A DNA stretch of 62,477 nt from Streptomyces macrolidinus (GTDB taxonomy: Bacteria; Actinomycetota; Actinomycetes; Streptomycetales; Streptomycetaceae): positions 1 through 62,477 of the forward strand of contig NZ_JAMWMR010000032.1 in the NCBI RefSeq assembly GCF_023887685.1, written 5' to 3'. The notes under the pieces are model-generated. The model was not told the origin of the DNA and made no database searches. It saw only the letters and a list, made by a program, of their open reading frames with translations. The translations under genes were made by a program, and so were the position numbers. Below, in pieces: positions 40,191-48,404 of the stretch. Position 1 is the stretch's first letter; every line of letters starts with the position of its first letter.

Positions 40191-41711
40191 TCAGCCCGCG
40201 AACCAGCGGACCGGCTTCGGCGCGAGGTTCTGGTAGATGTGCTTGGCCTCGCGGTATTCGGCCAGGCCCGCGGGGCCCAGCTCGCGGCCGACACCGCTCT
40301 TGCCGAAGCCGCCCCACTCCGCCTGCGGAAGGTAGGGGTGGAAGTCGTTGATCCAGACGGTGCCGTGGCGCAGGCGCCCCGCGACGCGCCGGGCACGGCC
40401 GGCGTCGGCGGTCCAGACGGCGCCCGCGAGTCCGTACTCGGTGTCGTTGGCGAGCGCGACCGCCTCGTCCTCCGTGCGGAAGGTCTCCACGGTCAGCACG
40501 GGCCCGAAGACCTCCTCCCGTACGACCTTCATCTGCCGGTGGCACTGGTCGAGGACGGTCGGCTCGTAGAAGTAGCCGCTTGCGGGCCGGGTCGCGCTCG
40601 GCTGGGGCCGCTTGCCGCCGCAGCGCAGCACTGCCCCTTCCGCGAGCGCGGCGGCGACGTACTCCTCGGTCCGCTCGCGCTGTCGCGCGGAGACCAGCGG
40701 GCCGCACTCGACACCCTTCTCGGTGCCGCGACCGAGGCGGATCAGGCTTGCGCGGCGGGCCAGTTCGGCGACGAAGCGCTCGCGCAGGGACTCCTCCACG
40801 ATGAGGCGGGCGCCCGCCGAGCAGACCTGCCCGCTGTGGATGAAGGCCGCGTTGAGGGCCTGGTCGACGGCGGTGTCGAAGCCCTCCTCGGTGGCACAGG
40901 CGTCGGCGAAGACGACGTTGGGGTTCTTGCCGCCGAGTTCGAGGGCGACCTTCTTGACGCCCACCGCGGCGGCCTGCGCGACCTTCGTACCGCTGACGAG
41001 CCCGCCGGTGAAGGAGACGAGGTCGACGTCGGGATGCTCGGCGAGCCGGGCGCCGACCGAGTGCCCGGGGCCGGTGACGATGCCCGCGACTCCGGCGGGC
41101 AGCCCGGCCTCGGCGAGCAGCTCGATCAGGGCGATGGTGGTCAGCGGCGTGATCTCGCTCGGCTTGACCACGAAGGTGTTACCGGCCGCGAGCGCGGGCG
41201 CGATCTTCCAACTCGCCTGCAGCAGCGGGTAGTTCCAGGGTGTGATCAGAGCGCAGACACCGACGGGCTCCTGTACGACGACGCTGTGGACGTCCGGGGA
41301 GCCCGCGTCCACGACACGGCCCGCGCTCTCGGCGGCGACGAGAGCGGCGAAGTAGCGGAAGGCGTCGGCGACACAGTCGATGTCGATCCGGCCCTCCTCC
41401 AGCGTCTTGCCCGTGTCCCGGCTCTCCAGCAGCCCCAACTCCTCGCGGTCGCGCAGGAGAAGGGCGGCGACGCGCTGCAGGAGCGCGGCCCGCTCGGCGG
41501 CGGGCGTACGCGGCCAGGGGCCCTCGTCGAAGGCGCGGCGGGCGGCGGCGACCGCCGCGTCGGCGTCCCGCTCGTCCCCCTCCGCCACCAAGGTGATCGG
41601 CGTGGCATCCGCGGGATCGAGGATCTCGCGGGCGGCGCCGGAGGCGGCTTCGCGCCACTCCCCGTCCACGTGAATCGTCTGCTGCGCCTGCCGCGCCTGC
41701 TGTGGGGCCAT
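40191..41711 (-). CDS. betB: Betaine aldehyde dehydrogenase
   Basis: 506 aa. NAD-dependent aldehyde dehydrogenase fold: ITPWNYPLLQASWKIAPALAAGNTFVVKPSE, catalytic Glu in VALELGGKNP, catalytic Cys in FIHSGQVCSAGARL, and late motif EVFGPVLTVETF. The C-terminal WINDFHPYLPQAEWGGFGKSGVGRELG matches the betaine aldehyde class. First gene of the operon betB-betA-ABC. It oxidises betaine aldehyde to glycine betaine, an osmoprotectant. No BetI-type regulator is adjacent; the 191-bp upstream gap is shared with a divergent secreted-protein gene. Confidence 0.9.
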   Translation of the reverse strand: MAPQQARQAQQTIHVDGEWREAASGAAREILDPADATPITLVAEGDERDADAAVAAARRAFDEGPWPRTPAAERAALLQRVAALLLRDREELGLLESRDTGKTLEEGRIDIDCVADAFRYFAALVAAESAGRVVDAGSPDVHSVVVQEPVGVCALITPWNYPLLQASWKIAPALAAGNTFVVKPSEITPLTTIALIELLAEAGLPAGVAGIVTGPGHSVGARLAEHPDVDLVSFTGGLVSGTKVAQAAAVGVKKVALELGGKNPNVVFADACATEEGFDTAVDQALNAAFIHSGQVCSAGARLIVEESLRERFVAELARRASLIRLGRGTEKGVECGPLVSARQRERTEEYVAAALAEGAVLRCGGKRPQPSATRPASGYFYEPTVLDQCHRQMKVVREEVFGPVLTVETFRTEDEAVALANDTEYGLAGAVWTADAGRARRVAGRLRHGTVWINDFHPYLPQAEWGGFGKSGVGRELGPAGLAEYREAKHIYQNLAPKPVRWFAG

Positions 41712-41902
41712 GAGTCGGTACTGCCTTCCGTTCCTGTCCGGTTCCCCTGCGTCACATACGTGTCACGCTCGGGTACCGGGTGCGTCTGCCCCTGAGCTGG
41801 GGATGCATGCGCATTCGATGCCCGAAAGTGCGCCGCGTCACTGAACATGCGGGGGAAAGGGGGCAAACGTACGGTGGACTGGGCACCCATGGAGGTGACG
41901 CG

Positions 41903-42679
41903 ATGACCGTGACGCATCGCCGCACGACGGCGACGACCTGTACGGTGACGGCCGCGACCGCGGCACTCCTGATCACCTCGGGGACCACCGCCTGGGCCGA
42001 GACCGGCGGTGACTCGAGCGCGCAGCAACTGGCCACGACGGCGCGTGAACAACTGCGGAACACGAACTCGCTGCGGCTCGACTACGTGGACCGGAGCCCG
42101 GAGACGGCGGCCAGCTTCAGCCGCGCGGCCAAGCTGGACCTCGCGCTCGACAGCAAGGGCAACTGCACGGGCGTCATGACGATGGGCGCGCACGGCGGCA
42201 CCGTGAAGCTCGTCAAGCACGGCGGCGACGTCTGGCTGAAACCGGACAAGGCCTTCTGGAAGGCCGAACTGCCCGGCCGGCAGGGCGCGCACGCGGCGCA
42301 GGTGTTCAAGGACCGCTATATCCACGGCCCGGCGTCCGACGACCTCCTCAAGGGCGTGGCGGCGATGTGCGACCTCAAGGCCCTGCAGAAGGGCACCACG
42401 TCGTCCCAGCCGCAGTCGCTGGAGCGGGGCGCTGAGACGACGCTGGACGGTACGCGGGTGATCCCGCTGACGTCCCGGTCGAACTCCATGACGTCGACGC
42501 TGTATGTGACGGCGGACGAACCGCACCGGTTGTACCGCGCGGCCCAGAAGGGTCCCGGTACGGATCTGAGTCTGACCTTCACGGACTACGGCAAGCCGGT
42601 CCCGTCCCGGACCCCGTCCGCTCACCAGTCCGTGGACGTCTCGAAGTTCAGGGAAGTGCTGCAGGAGCGGCAGACCTGA
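41903..42679 (+). CDS. Secreted protein of unknown function (LppX/LolA-like length)
   Basis: 258 aa, GGAGGTG five to six bases before the ATG. Sec signal peptide RRTTATTCTVTAATAALLITSGTTAWA (cleavage near residue 33). The mature protein contains an amphipathic beta-rich pattern (LRLDYVDRSPETAASFSRAAKLDLALDSKGNCTGVMTMGAHGGTVKLVKHGGDVWLKPDKAFWKAELPG), as in the LolA/LprG-like convex-sheet folds of actinobacterial secreted proteins. No catalytic motif seen. Divergent from betB; terminator hairpin follows at 42701. Confidence 0.72.
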   Translation: MTVTHRRTTATTCTVTAATAALLITSGTTAWAETGGDSSAQQLATTAREQLRNTNSLRLDYVDRSPETAASFSRAAKLDLALDSKGNCTGVMTMGAHGGTVKLVKHGGDVWLKPDKAFWKAELPGRQGAHAAQVFKDRYIHGPASDDLLKGVAAMCDLKALQKGTTSSQPQSLERGAETTLDGTRVIPLTSRSNSMTSTLYVTADEPHRLYRAAQKGPGTDLSLTFTDYGKPVPSRTPSAHQSVDVSKFREVLQERQT

Positions 42680-42700
42680 CGACCGGTCGGCCCTGAACGG

Positions 42701-42740
42701 CCGCAGGCCCCGCTCCGGGTGACCGGAACGGGGCCTGCGG
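42701..42740. terminator. 18-bp hairpin between the secreted-protein gene and mdh
   Basis: 42701-42718 pairs with 42723-42740 with one mismatch and a 4-base loop; it separates the convergent genes ending at 42679 and 42774. Confidence 0.8.
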
Positions 42741-42773
42741 GACTGCTTACGGAAGAACCGTGACGGCTCGGGC

Positions 42774-43763
42774 TCAGACGAGGCCGAGCGCGCGAACGGC
42801 CTCGCGCTCCTCCTCCAGCTCCTTCACCGACGCGTCGATGCGGGCACGGGAGAACTCGTTGACGTCCAGGCCCTGGACGATCTCGTAGCTGCCGTTCTTG
42901 GTGGTGACCGGGAAGGAGGAGATCAGGCCCTCCGGGACGCCGTAGGAGCCGTCCGACGGGATGCCCATGGAGGTCCAGTCGCCCTCGGCGGTGCCGTTGA
43001 CCCACGTGTGCACGTGGTCGATGGCGGCGTTGGCGGCGGAGGCGGCCGACGAGGCACCGCGGGCCTCGATGATGGCGGCACCGCGCTTGGCGACGGTCGG
43101 GATGAAGTCCTCGGCCAGCCACTTCTCGTCGTTGACGACCTCGGCGGCGTTCTTGCCCGCGACCGTGGCGTGGAAGATGTCCGGGTACTGGGTGGCGGAG
43201 TGGTTGCCCCAGATGGTCAGGCGCTTGATGTCGGCGACCGAGGTGCCCGTCTTCTTCGCGAGCTGCGTGAGCGCGCGGTTGTGGTCCAGGCGGGTCATCG
43301 CGGTGAAGCGCTCGGCCGGTACGTCCGGGGCGGCGGCCTGGGCGATCAGCGCGTTGGTGTTGGCCGGGTTGCCGACGACGAGGACCTTGATGTCGTCCGC
43401 GGCGTGGTCGTTGATGGCCTTGCCCTGCGGCTTGAAGATGCCGCCGTTGGCCTGGAGGAGGTCACCGCGCTCCATGCCCTTGGTGCGCGGGCGGGCGCCC
43501 ACGAGGAGGGCGACGTTGGCGCCGTCGAAGGCCACGTTCGGGTCGTCGCTGATGTCGATGCCCTGGAGGAGCGGGAACGCGCAGTCGTCCAGCTCCATCG
43601 CCGTGCCCTCGGCGGCCTTCAGCGCGGGGGTGATCTCCAGCAGGCGCAGCTTGACCGGCACGTCCGCGCCGAGGAGCTGGCCGGAGGCGATGCGGAAGAG
43701 CAGTGCGTAGCCGATCTGGCCGGCCGCGCCGGTGACGGTGACGTTCACGGGAGTGCGGGTCAT
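42774..43763 (-). CDS. mdh: Malate dehydrogenase
   Basis: 329 aa, the usual length for the NAD-MDH type 2 family. NAD motif at residues about 8-20 (VTVTGAAGQIGYAL), substrate-binding Arg loop VGARPRTKGMERGDLL, VVGNPANTNALIA, and the catalytic His in LTIWGNHSATQYPD with Asp in MTRLDHNRA. It interconverts malate and oxaloacetate in the TCA cycle. Monocistronic. The 550-bp gap upstream contains two sets of direct repeats described separately. Confidence 0.96.
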   Translation of the reverse strand: MTRTPVNVTVTGAAGQIGYALLFRIASGQLLGADVPVKLRLLEITPALKAAEGTAMELDDCAFPLLQGIDISDDPNVAFDGANVALLVGARPRTKGMERGDLLQANGGIFKPQGKAINDHAADDIKVLVVGNPANTNALIAQAAAPDVPAERFTAMTRLDHNRALTQLAKKTGTSVADIKRLTIWGNHSATQYPDIFHATVAGKNAAEVVNDEKWLAEDFIPTVAKRGAAIIEARGASSAASAANAAIDHVHTWVNGTAEGDWTSMGIPSDGSYGVPEGLISSFPVTTKNGSYEIVQGLDVNEFSRARIDASVKELEEEREAVRALGLV

Positions 43764-43855
43764 GGCGTTCTCCGTATGACAGCAGGCGGTGGGGGCTTGT
43801 CGCCCCGGAGGGTGCGGGATCCCCGCTCCGGCTGGTGACCGGTGCCGACCACGGC

Positions 43856-43895
43856 GATCGATCACCGGTACGAATGATCGATCACTTGGCGTCAA
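43856..43895 (-). promoter_or_regulatory. Two GATCGATCAC direct repeats upstream of mdh
   Basis: GATCGATCAC at 43856-43865 and 43876-43885, exactly 20 bp apart (two helical turns), about 93-122 bases before the mdh start. Each contains the palindrome GATCGATC. A minus-strand TTGACG (43890-43895 on the plus strand reads CGTCAA) adjoins the second copy and could be the -35, but the matching -10 is weak. Candidate operator. Confidence 0.5.
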
Positions 43896-43994
43896 GAGAG
43901 ATCCACCCGTCAGGCTATCGCGCATCCGGCATCCGAGACGGCCGGGTCCCTGTGGCCCGGCCCACACAGCCGGTACGGGGCCGGTACGAGGCAA

Positions 43995-44060
43995 GGCGAA
44001 CACCCGGTACGGAGCACGGCGAACACCCGGTGTCGGGCACGGCGACCGCCTGTCCGGAAG
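43995..44060. repeat. 23-bp tandem repeat, about 2.5 copies
   Basis: GGCGAACACCCGGT begins units at 43995-44017 and 44018-44040, each ending in GGAGCAC/CGGGCAC. A decayed third unit starts at 44041. It lies in the non-coding 43764-44314 interval between mdh and the DUF2690 gene. Confidence 0.6.
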
Positions 44061-44100
44061 GGGTGAGCGGAGGGGTGAGGCGGTCGCCGTGTGGCGTCCG

Positions 44101-44125
44101 GCCGGAAGGCCCGGGGCCTTCCGGC
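44101..44125 (-). terminator. 11-bp perfect hairpin
   Basis: GCCGGAAGGCC (44101-44111) pairs with 44115-44125 around a 3-base loop. It lies about 190 bases downstream of the DUF2690 gene stop and upstream of mdh; probable terminator of the former. No gene is convincing in 43764-44314. Confidence 0.6.
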
Positions 44126-44314
44126 ACTGCTGGACTCCCGTGGGGGGTAACGGTCCGCATGCCCCGTGCGCGGACACTCATGCGTACCGCGCGCCGATTG
44201 TTTTCACCGAGCGGTGCGCGCCCGCGTTCCGTACGCCCCTCCCTCTGACGTCCCGCTCCCCCGCACGCCGTGTCCGCCCCGGCCCCGTAGGGTCAGACCG
44301 TGCACCCCGTACGG

Positions 44315-45430
44315 TCAGGCCGTGCACCCCGTGCGGCCCGACCGCAGCGACACGCAGGCCTTCGCCTCCGCCGGGCTCTTCACGGCCACCATCGGGGTGT
44401 ACGCGTCCGCCTTCCCGGGGACGTCGACCGACCCGCGCTGTCGGGGTGTCGCCCCCGCGGACACCTCGACCGTGTCCCCTTGAGCGGCCCCGGTGATCCG
44501 GGCCCACGCCGCGCCGCAGGTCTTGCTGTAGCGGACCTCGACGAGGGTCGTGCCGACGGTGACGCTGGTGGCGCTCCGCGCCAGCGTGCCGCCGCAGCCC
44601 ATGGCCTCCGGGTCCTTGCCGGTGCAGCTCGCGCCGCCGCACTTGACGCCGGGCGGCAGATCGGGGGACGGGCTCACGAGCGCGGGGGACGGCTTCGCCG
44701 CGCTCTCGCTCTTCCTGCCGTCCCCGTCGGTCAGGGCGAAGGCCACCCCGATCACCACGAGGGCCCCGACCACGCCCGCGGCGAACATCGCCAACCGCCG
44801 CTTGGGACGCGCCTGTTCCGGCGGACCGCCGCCGTCGCGCGGGAGGCCGTCGGCCGTCACCGGTCCGTACGTCCCCGGCGTACGGACCGGGCTGTCCGGC
44901 GCCCTGCCCGTGTCTCTCCGCTGCCCGGCGGGACCCCGGTACGTCCGTGAACTCCCCTCGGCGTCCCGGGCCTCCGTGGCGGTCGGCTGCTGCGGCACGG
45001 ACGGCACCACGCCCGCGGCGCCCGCCGTCGCCGTGGCGCCGCGCGGTGGTGCCGTCCTGCCACCGCGGTCGTCGATCTCCGGAGCCGCCCCGAACTCCCC
45101 CAGTTCCGCGCGGGCCTGGGAGATCCGTATGGCCTCCATGGTCCTGTCGTGGCGCAGCTCCGAGCGGCTCCAGGCGCGCTCGGCCAGCTCCCACATCGTC
45201 GTCAGATGGACCGGGTTCGTACCGGTCACCTCGGCCAGCGCCACGATCGCGCCCTTGGGCGCGAGCAACCGGCCGTTGAGGTAACGCTCCCAGGACGTCT
45301 TGCTGTAGCCCGTGCGGTCGGCCACCGCGGAGACACTCAGCCCGCTGCGGTCCACGAGCCGTCGCAGTTGGCTCGCGAACTCCCTCAGTTGCGGGTCGAG
45401 TTCCTCGGGCAAGGCCCTCCAACGCGGCAT
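44315..45430 (-). CDS. XRE helix-turn-helix membrane protein with extracytoplasmic DUF2690 domain
   Basis: 371 aa, start MPRWRALPEELDP with GGGGGAA upstream. The cytoplasmic HTH is at about residues 12-75 (LREFASQLRRLVDRSGLSVSAVADRTGYSKTSWERYLNGRLLAPKGAIVALAEVTG). A disordered Pro/Thr-rich linker runs to about 205, then one transmembrane helix (RLAMFAAGVVGALVVIGVAFAL). The outside domain is DUF2690 (VKCGGASCTGKDPEAMGCGG, ARSATSVTVGTTLVEVRYSKTCGAAWARI, DTVEVS), with several Cys likely in disulfides. It resembles a one-component transmembrane regulator; the sensed signal is unknown. No obvious target operon. Confidence 0.85.
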   Translation of the reverse strand: MPRWRALPEELDPQLREFASQLRRLVDRSGLSVSAVADRTGYSKTSWERYLNGRLLAPKGAIVALAEVTGTNPVHLTTMWELAERAWSRSELRHDRTMEAIRISQARAELGEFGAAPEIDDRGGRTAPPRGATATAGAAGVVPSVPQQPTATEARDAEGSSRTYRGPAGQRRDTGRAPDSPVRTPGTYGPVTADGLPRDGGGPPEQARPKRRLAMFAAGVVGALVVIGVAFALTDGDGRKSESAAKPSPALVSPSPDLPPGVKCGGASCTGKDPEAMGCGGTLARSATSVTVGTTLVEVRYSKTCGAAWARITGAAQGDTVEVSAGATPRQRGSVDVPGKADAYTPMVAVKSPAEAKACVSLRSGRTGCTA

Positions 45431-46052
45431 CGCTTCCCCCCTCTTCCCCCGTTTCCTGCGGTCTTCCCCATGCGTGGTGCCCGCTGCCGTGTCCCCGTTC
45501 TGGTTACCCACGGGAACGGGTCCGGCCAGGGTCTTGCTTGCCGAACCGGGGGCGCACGGGAGCATTCGGGCAATCCCCCACACCTCGCACGCCCGTTGTG
45601 CGCGGCCGAGTTCGCTCATACGGCCGGGAACAACGCTAGCCCGGACGTACGGATGATTCGACGCGGATGCGCGAACTTGTCAACACATCGACACAACGGG
45701 GACACAGCGGAGACCTCGGCATGCGGTGACCGTGCCGAGCGACGCGGCGAGTCCTGTCGGCGAGGTCAACGCACGCCGCGCGGAAGGGCGTTCGGCCGAG
45801 CGTTCGGGTGCGTTGATCCGCAGGCACGTAGCGGAACGGTCACTTCCGTGCCACAGCGGACCGTCAGCGGTTGAAGAGTCACCGCAGGTCGATGAGGGTG
45901 GTTCTCGGGCGGTCCCCCCGCCCCAAGGCGCCCGGCCTCCCACGGGGGAGAGGCTGGGCGCCGCCCTTTCCAGGGCTTGCGCGTTCTCCGTACTCACGTG
46001 TCACGCGTCATGGGCACTCACGTGGTGTAAGTGCCCAAGCGGGCGGGCGAGT
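45431..46052. other. Intergenic region with terminator hairpin, no convincing gene
   Basis: The frames here lack normal codon bias. GGCGCCCGGCCT (45927-45938) pairs with AGGCTGGGCGCC (45951-45962) around 12 bases, about 90 bases past the DUF3017 stop on the minus strand, so it is a likely terminator of the folD operon. The rest should contain the DUF2690 gene promoter; nothing stands out. Confidence 0.5.
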
Positions 46053-46565
46053 TCACGTGCGGATCGTGAAGTGCAGGGTCTCGTCCAGGAACGGGAACTC
46101 CAGCCAGGCGTTCGGCTGGGCCATCAGCGCGCACAGCACGATGGCGCCGCCCAGCAGCGCGTACGTCACCATGTCCGTGAAGCGGGAGCGCACCGCCAGC
46201 ATGCCCACGTCCGGCAGCATCCAGCGCATCACGGCACCGCCCAGCAGCGCCGCCCCGACCAGGATCGTGCCGAAGCGGAAGGCGTCCAGCGCGGTCACCA
46301 GCAGCCCGAGGGCGGCGACGCCCAGGACCGCGAGGACCGGCCACTGACGGGCGGGCGCGGGAGCGTCACCGGGCGCCGCCCGGCCACCGCCCTCGGGCCG
46401 CGCCGTGTCGCGGGTGATACGCGGGAACCGCCGCGTGGTACGCCGTGGCCTGCCCTGAGCGTCAGGGGCGCTGACGGCGTCCGCCACGCCGGGCTCGGAG
46501 TCCGTGGCCCGCGTCGCCACGGACTCCTTCTCCCGGAGGCCTTCGGGCCTGTCCTCAGCCGACAC
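46053..46565 (-). CDS. DUF3017 membrane protein
   Basis: 170 aa from the GTG at 46565, which lies inside the last 11 bases of folD with GGAG six bases upstream. An Arg/Pro-rich cytoplasmic head of about 75 residues is followed by three hydrophobic segments (WPVLAVLGVAALGLLVTALDAF, FGTILVGAALLGGAVMRWML, MVTYALLGGAIVLCALMA) and a short tail. The RWMLPDVGMLAVRSR block fits my memory of DUF3017, an actinobacterial family regularly coupled to folD. No function known. Confidence 0.85.
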   Translation of the reverse strand: MSAEDRPEGLREKESVATRATDSEPGVADAVSAPDAQGRPRRTTRRFPRITRDTARPEGGGRAAPGDAPAPARQWPVLAVLGVAALGLLVTALDAFRFGTILVGAALLGGAVMRWMLPDVGMLAVRSRFTDMVTYALLGGAIVLCALMAQPNAWLEFPFLDETLHFTIRT

Positions 46566-47409
46566 TGCGCTCCGCCGCCTCGACCACGTTGACGAGAAGC
46601 TGGGCACGGGTCATCGGGCCCACGCCGCCCGGGTTCGGGGAGATCCAGCCCGCCACCTCGGCGACGTCGGGGTGGACATCACCGACGATCTTGCCTTCGG
46701 CGGTGCGCGAGACGCCGACGTCGAGCACGGCCGCGCCCGGCTTGACGTCCTCGGCCCGGACCAGATGCGCGGAGCCCGCCGCGGCGATGATGATGTCGGC
46801 CCGCTTCAGGTGCGCCGAGAGGTCGCGGGTGCCGGTGTGGCACTGGGTGACCGTGGCGTTCTCGCTGCGCCGCGTGAGCAGCAGCGGCATCGGGCGCCCG
46901 ATGGTCACGCCCCGGCCGACCACCACGACCTCGGCGCCCTTGATCTCCACGCCGTGACGACGCAGCAGGGTGAGCACGCCGTTGGGGGTACAGGGCAGCG
47001 GCGCCGGCTCGTTGAGGACCAAGCGGCCGAGGTTCATCGGGTGCAGGCCGTCCGCGTCCTTGTCCGGGTCCATCAGCTCCAGGACGCGGTTCTCGTCGAT
47101 GCCCTTGGGCAGCGGGAGCTGCACGATGTAACCGGTGCAGGCCGGGTCGTCGTTGAGCTCGCGGACGACCGCCTCGATCTCCTCCTGCGTGGCCGTCGCG
47201 GGCAGTTCGCGCTGGATCGAGGCGATACCGACCTGCGCGCAGTCACGGTGCTTGCCCGCGACGTACTTCTGGCTGCCGGGGTCGTCCCCGACCAGGATCG
47301 TGCCGAGGCCGGGCGTGACGCCCCTCTCCTTCAGCGCCGCCACGCGGGCGGTCAGATCGGACTTGATCTCTGCTGCGGTGGCCTTGCCATCGAGAATCTG
47401 GGCGGTCAT
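46555..47409 (-). CDS. folD: Methylenetetrahydrofolate dehydrogenase / cyclohydrolase
   Basis: 284 aa, start with GGAGG upstream. Motifs: GLGTILVGDDPGSQKYVAGKHRDC (substrate loop with the catalytic Lys-type residues), GYIVQLPLPKGID, and NADP site VVVGRGVTIGRPMPLLL. The last motif, ending PNPGGVGPMTRAQLLVNVVEAAE, is the FolD C-terminal signature. It converts 5,10-methylene-THF to 10-formyl-THF. It feeds PurN and PurH encoded 1-3 kb away. No ZTP riboswitch is present in its leader, unlike glyA. Confidence 0.96.
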   Translation of the reverse strand: MTAQILDGKATAAEIKSDLTARVAALKERGVTPGLGTILVGDDPGSQKYVAGKHRDCAQVGIASIQRELPATATQEEIEAVVRELNDDPACTGYIVQLPLPKGIDENRVLELMDPDKDADGLHPMNLGRLVLNEPAPLPCTPNGVLTLLRRHGVEIKGAEVVVVGRGVTIGRPMPLLLTRRSENATVTQCHTGTRDLSAHLKRADIIIAAAGSAHLVRAEDVKPGAAVLDVGVSRTAEGKIVGDVHPDVAEVAGWISPNPGGVGPMTRAQLLVNVVEAAERSVG

Positions 47410-47491
47410 GCCCCCATCCTCCCGGATGAACCACCCCTGGTTCCAATCCGGGGACCCGTTGCCCGTCCCTCTTCGCATCCGTGACCAGCGA

Positions 47492-47509
47492 TGTTGCACT
47501 TGCACAACA
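47492..47509. promoter_or_regulatory. TGTTGCAC-TTGCACAACA symmetric element in divergent folD region
   Basis: The 18-base element at 47492-47509 combines outer TGTTG/CAACA arms with two tandem TTGCAC units. It lies between the folD start (47409) and the membrane-protein start (47669). The same TTGCAC core recurs as repeats near 1470. Candidate operator only. Confidence 0.35.
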
Positions 47510-47668
47510 CAAATGAGGGAACGCTGGACAAATGCGCGCGGCTTTGAGAACGATGAACGGACAGTGCCGCGGGCGGTTTCCGGGGGGACGAACCGCATCT
47601 GTAGAACTCTCCTCCGATCCCTACCGCGCTCGTCCCCGCACGTGAGCAAGACGGAGGAAAGACCGCTC

Positions 47669-48265
47669 ATGAGTTTCGGTGATCAGAACAACCCCTACGG
47701 ACCGCCCCAGGGCCAGCAGCCCGGCTACGGCCAGCCGCAGGGTCAGCCCGCTTACGGCCAGCCGCAGGGCCAGCCCGGTTACGGCTATCCGCAGGCGCCT
47801 CCGCTCGGGGACTACGGCCAGCAGCCCGTCCTGACGACCATGCCCGGCACGGTCAGCACGGCCCGTGTACTGATGTGGGTCATCGTCGGCCTTCAGGTGA
47901 TCGGGGTGATCATCTACGCGCTCCTCGTGAGGACCATCAGCGTCGCCAAGAACGACGCGGAGTTGAAGGACAACTCGGCCTTCCAGCAGCTCGCCGACCA
48001 GTCGTCAGGCGTGGTGTGGGCGTGCATGATCTTCGCCGTGGCCTGGCTGGTGTTCGCGATCGTGCTGGCCGTGAAGTTCAACTCGGGTGGCAACGGCGTC
48101 CGCATCACGATCATGGTCTTCGCCATCATCACCGCGATTCTCGGTATCTACCCGTTCCTCGTCGTCGGTCTGCTGCACACCGTGCTGGCCATCCTCGTCG
48201 CGGTCTTCGTAGGCAACGCCAACGGCTCCGCCTGGTTCAACCGCCCGCGGCAGGTGGGCTACTGA
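47669..48265 (+). CDS. Membrane protein with Gln/Gly/Pro/Tyr repeat N-terminus
   Basis: 198 aa, GGAGGAA upstream. Residues 1-55 are a low-complexity PQGQPGYGQPQGQPAYGQPQGQ repeat-type segment, common in Streptomyces cytoplasmic heads. Four transmembrane helices follow at about 62-84 (VLMWVIVGLQVIGVIIYALLV), 108-130 (VVWACMIFAVAWLVFAIVLAV), 140-160 and 163-182. No family function known. Single gene followed by a 14-bp hairpin. Confidence 0.82.
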   Translation: MSFGDQNNPYGPPQGQQPGYGQPQGQPAYGQPQGQPGYGYPQAPPLGDYGQQPVLTTMPGTVSTARVLMWVIVGLQVIGVIIYALLVRTISVAKNDAELKDNSAFQQLADQSSGVVWACMIFAVAWLVFAIVLAVKFNSGGNGVRITIMVFAIITAILGIYPFLVVGLLHTVLAILVAVFVGNANGSAWFNRPRQVGY

Positions 48266-48292
48266 CCGGAACACCTCTCAACACGCCACCGC

Positions 48293-48338
48293 ACACAGGG
48301 CCGTGTCCCACCCGCGAGGGGGGAACACGGCCCTGTGT
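48293..48338. terminator. 14-bp perfect hairpin between the membrane protein and purH
   Basis: ACACAGGGCCGTGT (48293-48306) pairs with ACACGGCCCTGTGT (48325-48338), 18-base loop with an inner CCC/GGG; serves the convergent genes ending at 48265 and 48401. Confidence 0.8.
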
Positions 48339-48343
48339 CGTAA

Positions 48344-48404
48344 GCGACTTGCCCTGACAGCGACTTGCGCTGACTGCGACTTGCTGTCAGCGCCTCGCCG
48401 TCAG
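48344..48404. repeat. 16-bp tandem repeat abutting the purH stop
   Basis: GCGACTTGCCCTGACA (48344-48359), GCGACTTGCGCTGACT (48360-48375), GCGACTTGCTGTCAG (48376-48390) and a decayed copy CGCCTCGCCGTCAG (48391-48404) run into the purH stop codon at 48401-48403. Short expanded array between terminator and gene. Confidence 0.7.

Noticed and set aside
38563..40236. A 557-codon plus-strand open frame opposite betA
   Set aside because: Val/Gly/Arg-rich shadow of a strongly biased gene.
45680..45997. A 105-codon minus-strand frame in the gap before the DUF3017 gene
   Set aside because: No ribosome site, no codon bias, and a stable hairpin lies inside; looks non-coding.
47410..47560. A ZTP riboswitch upstream of folD
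   Set aside because: The conserved blocks seen upstream of glyA are absent; only a TTGCAC element and a GGAGG ribosome site are visible.
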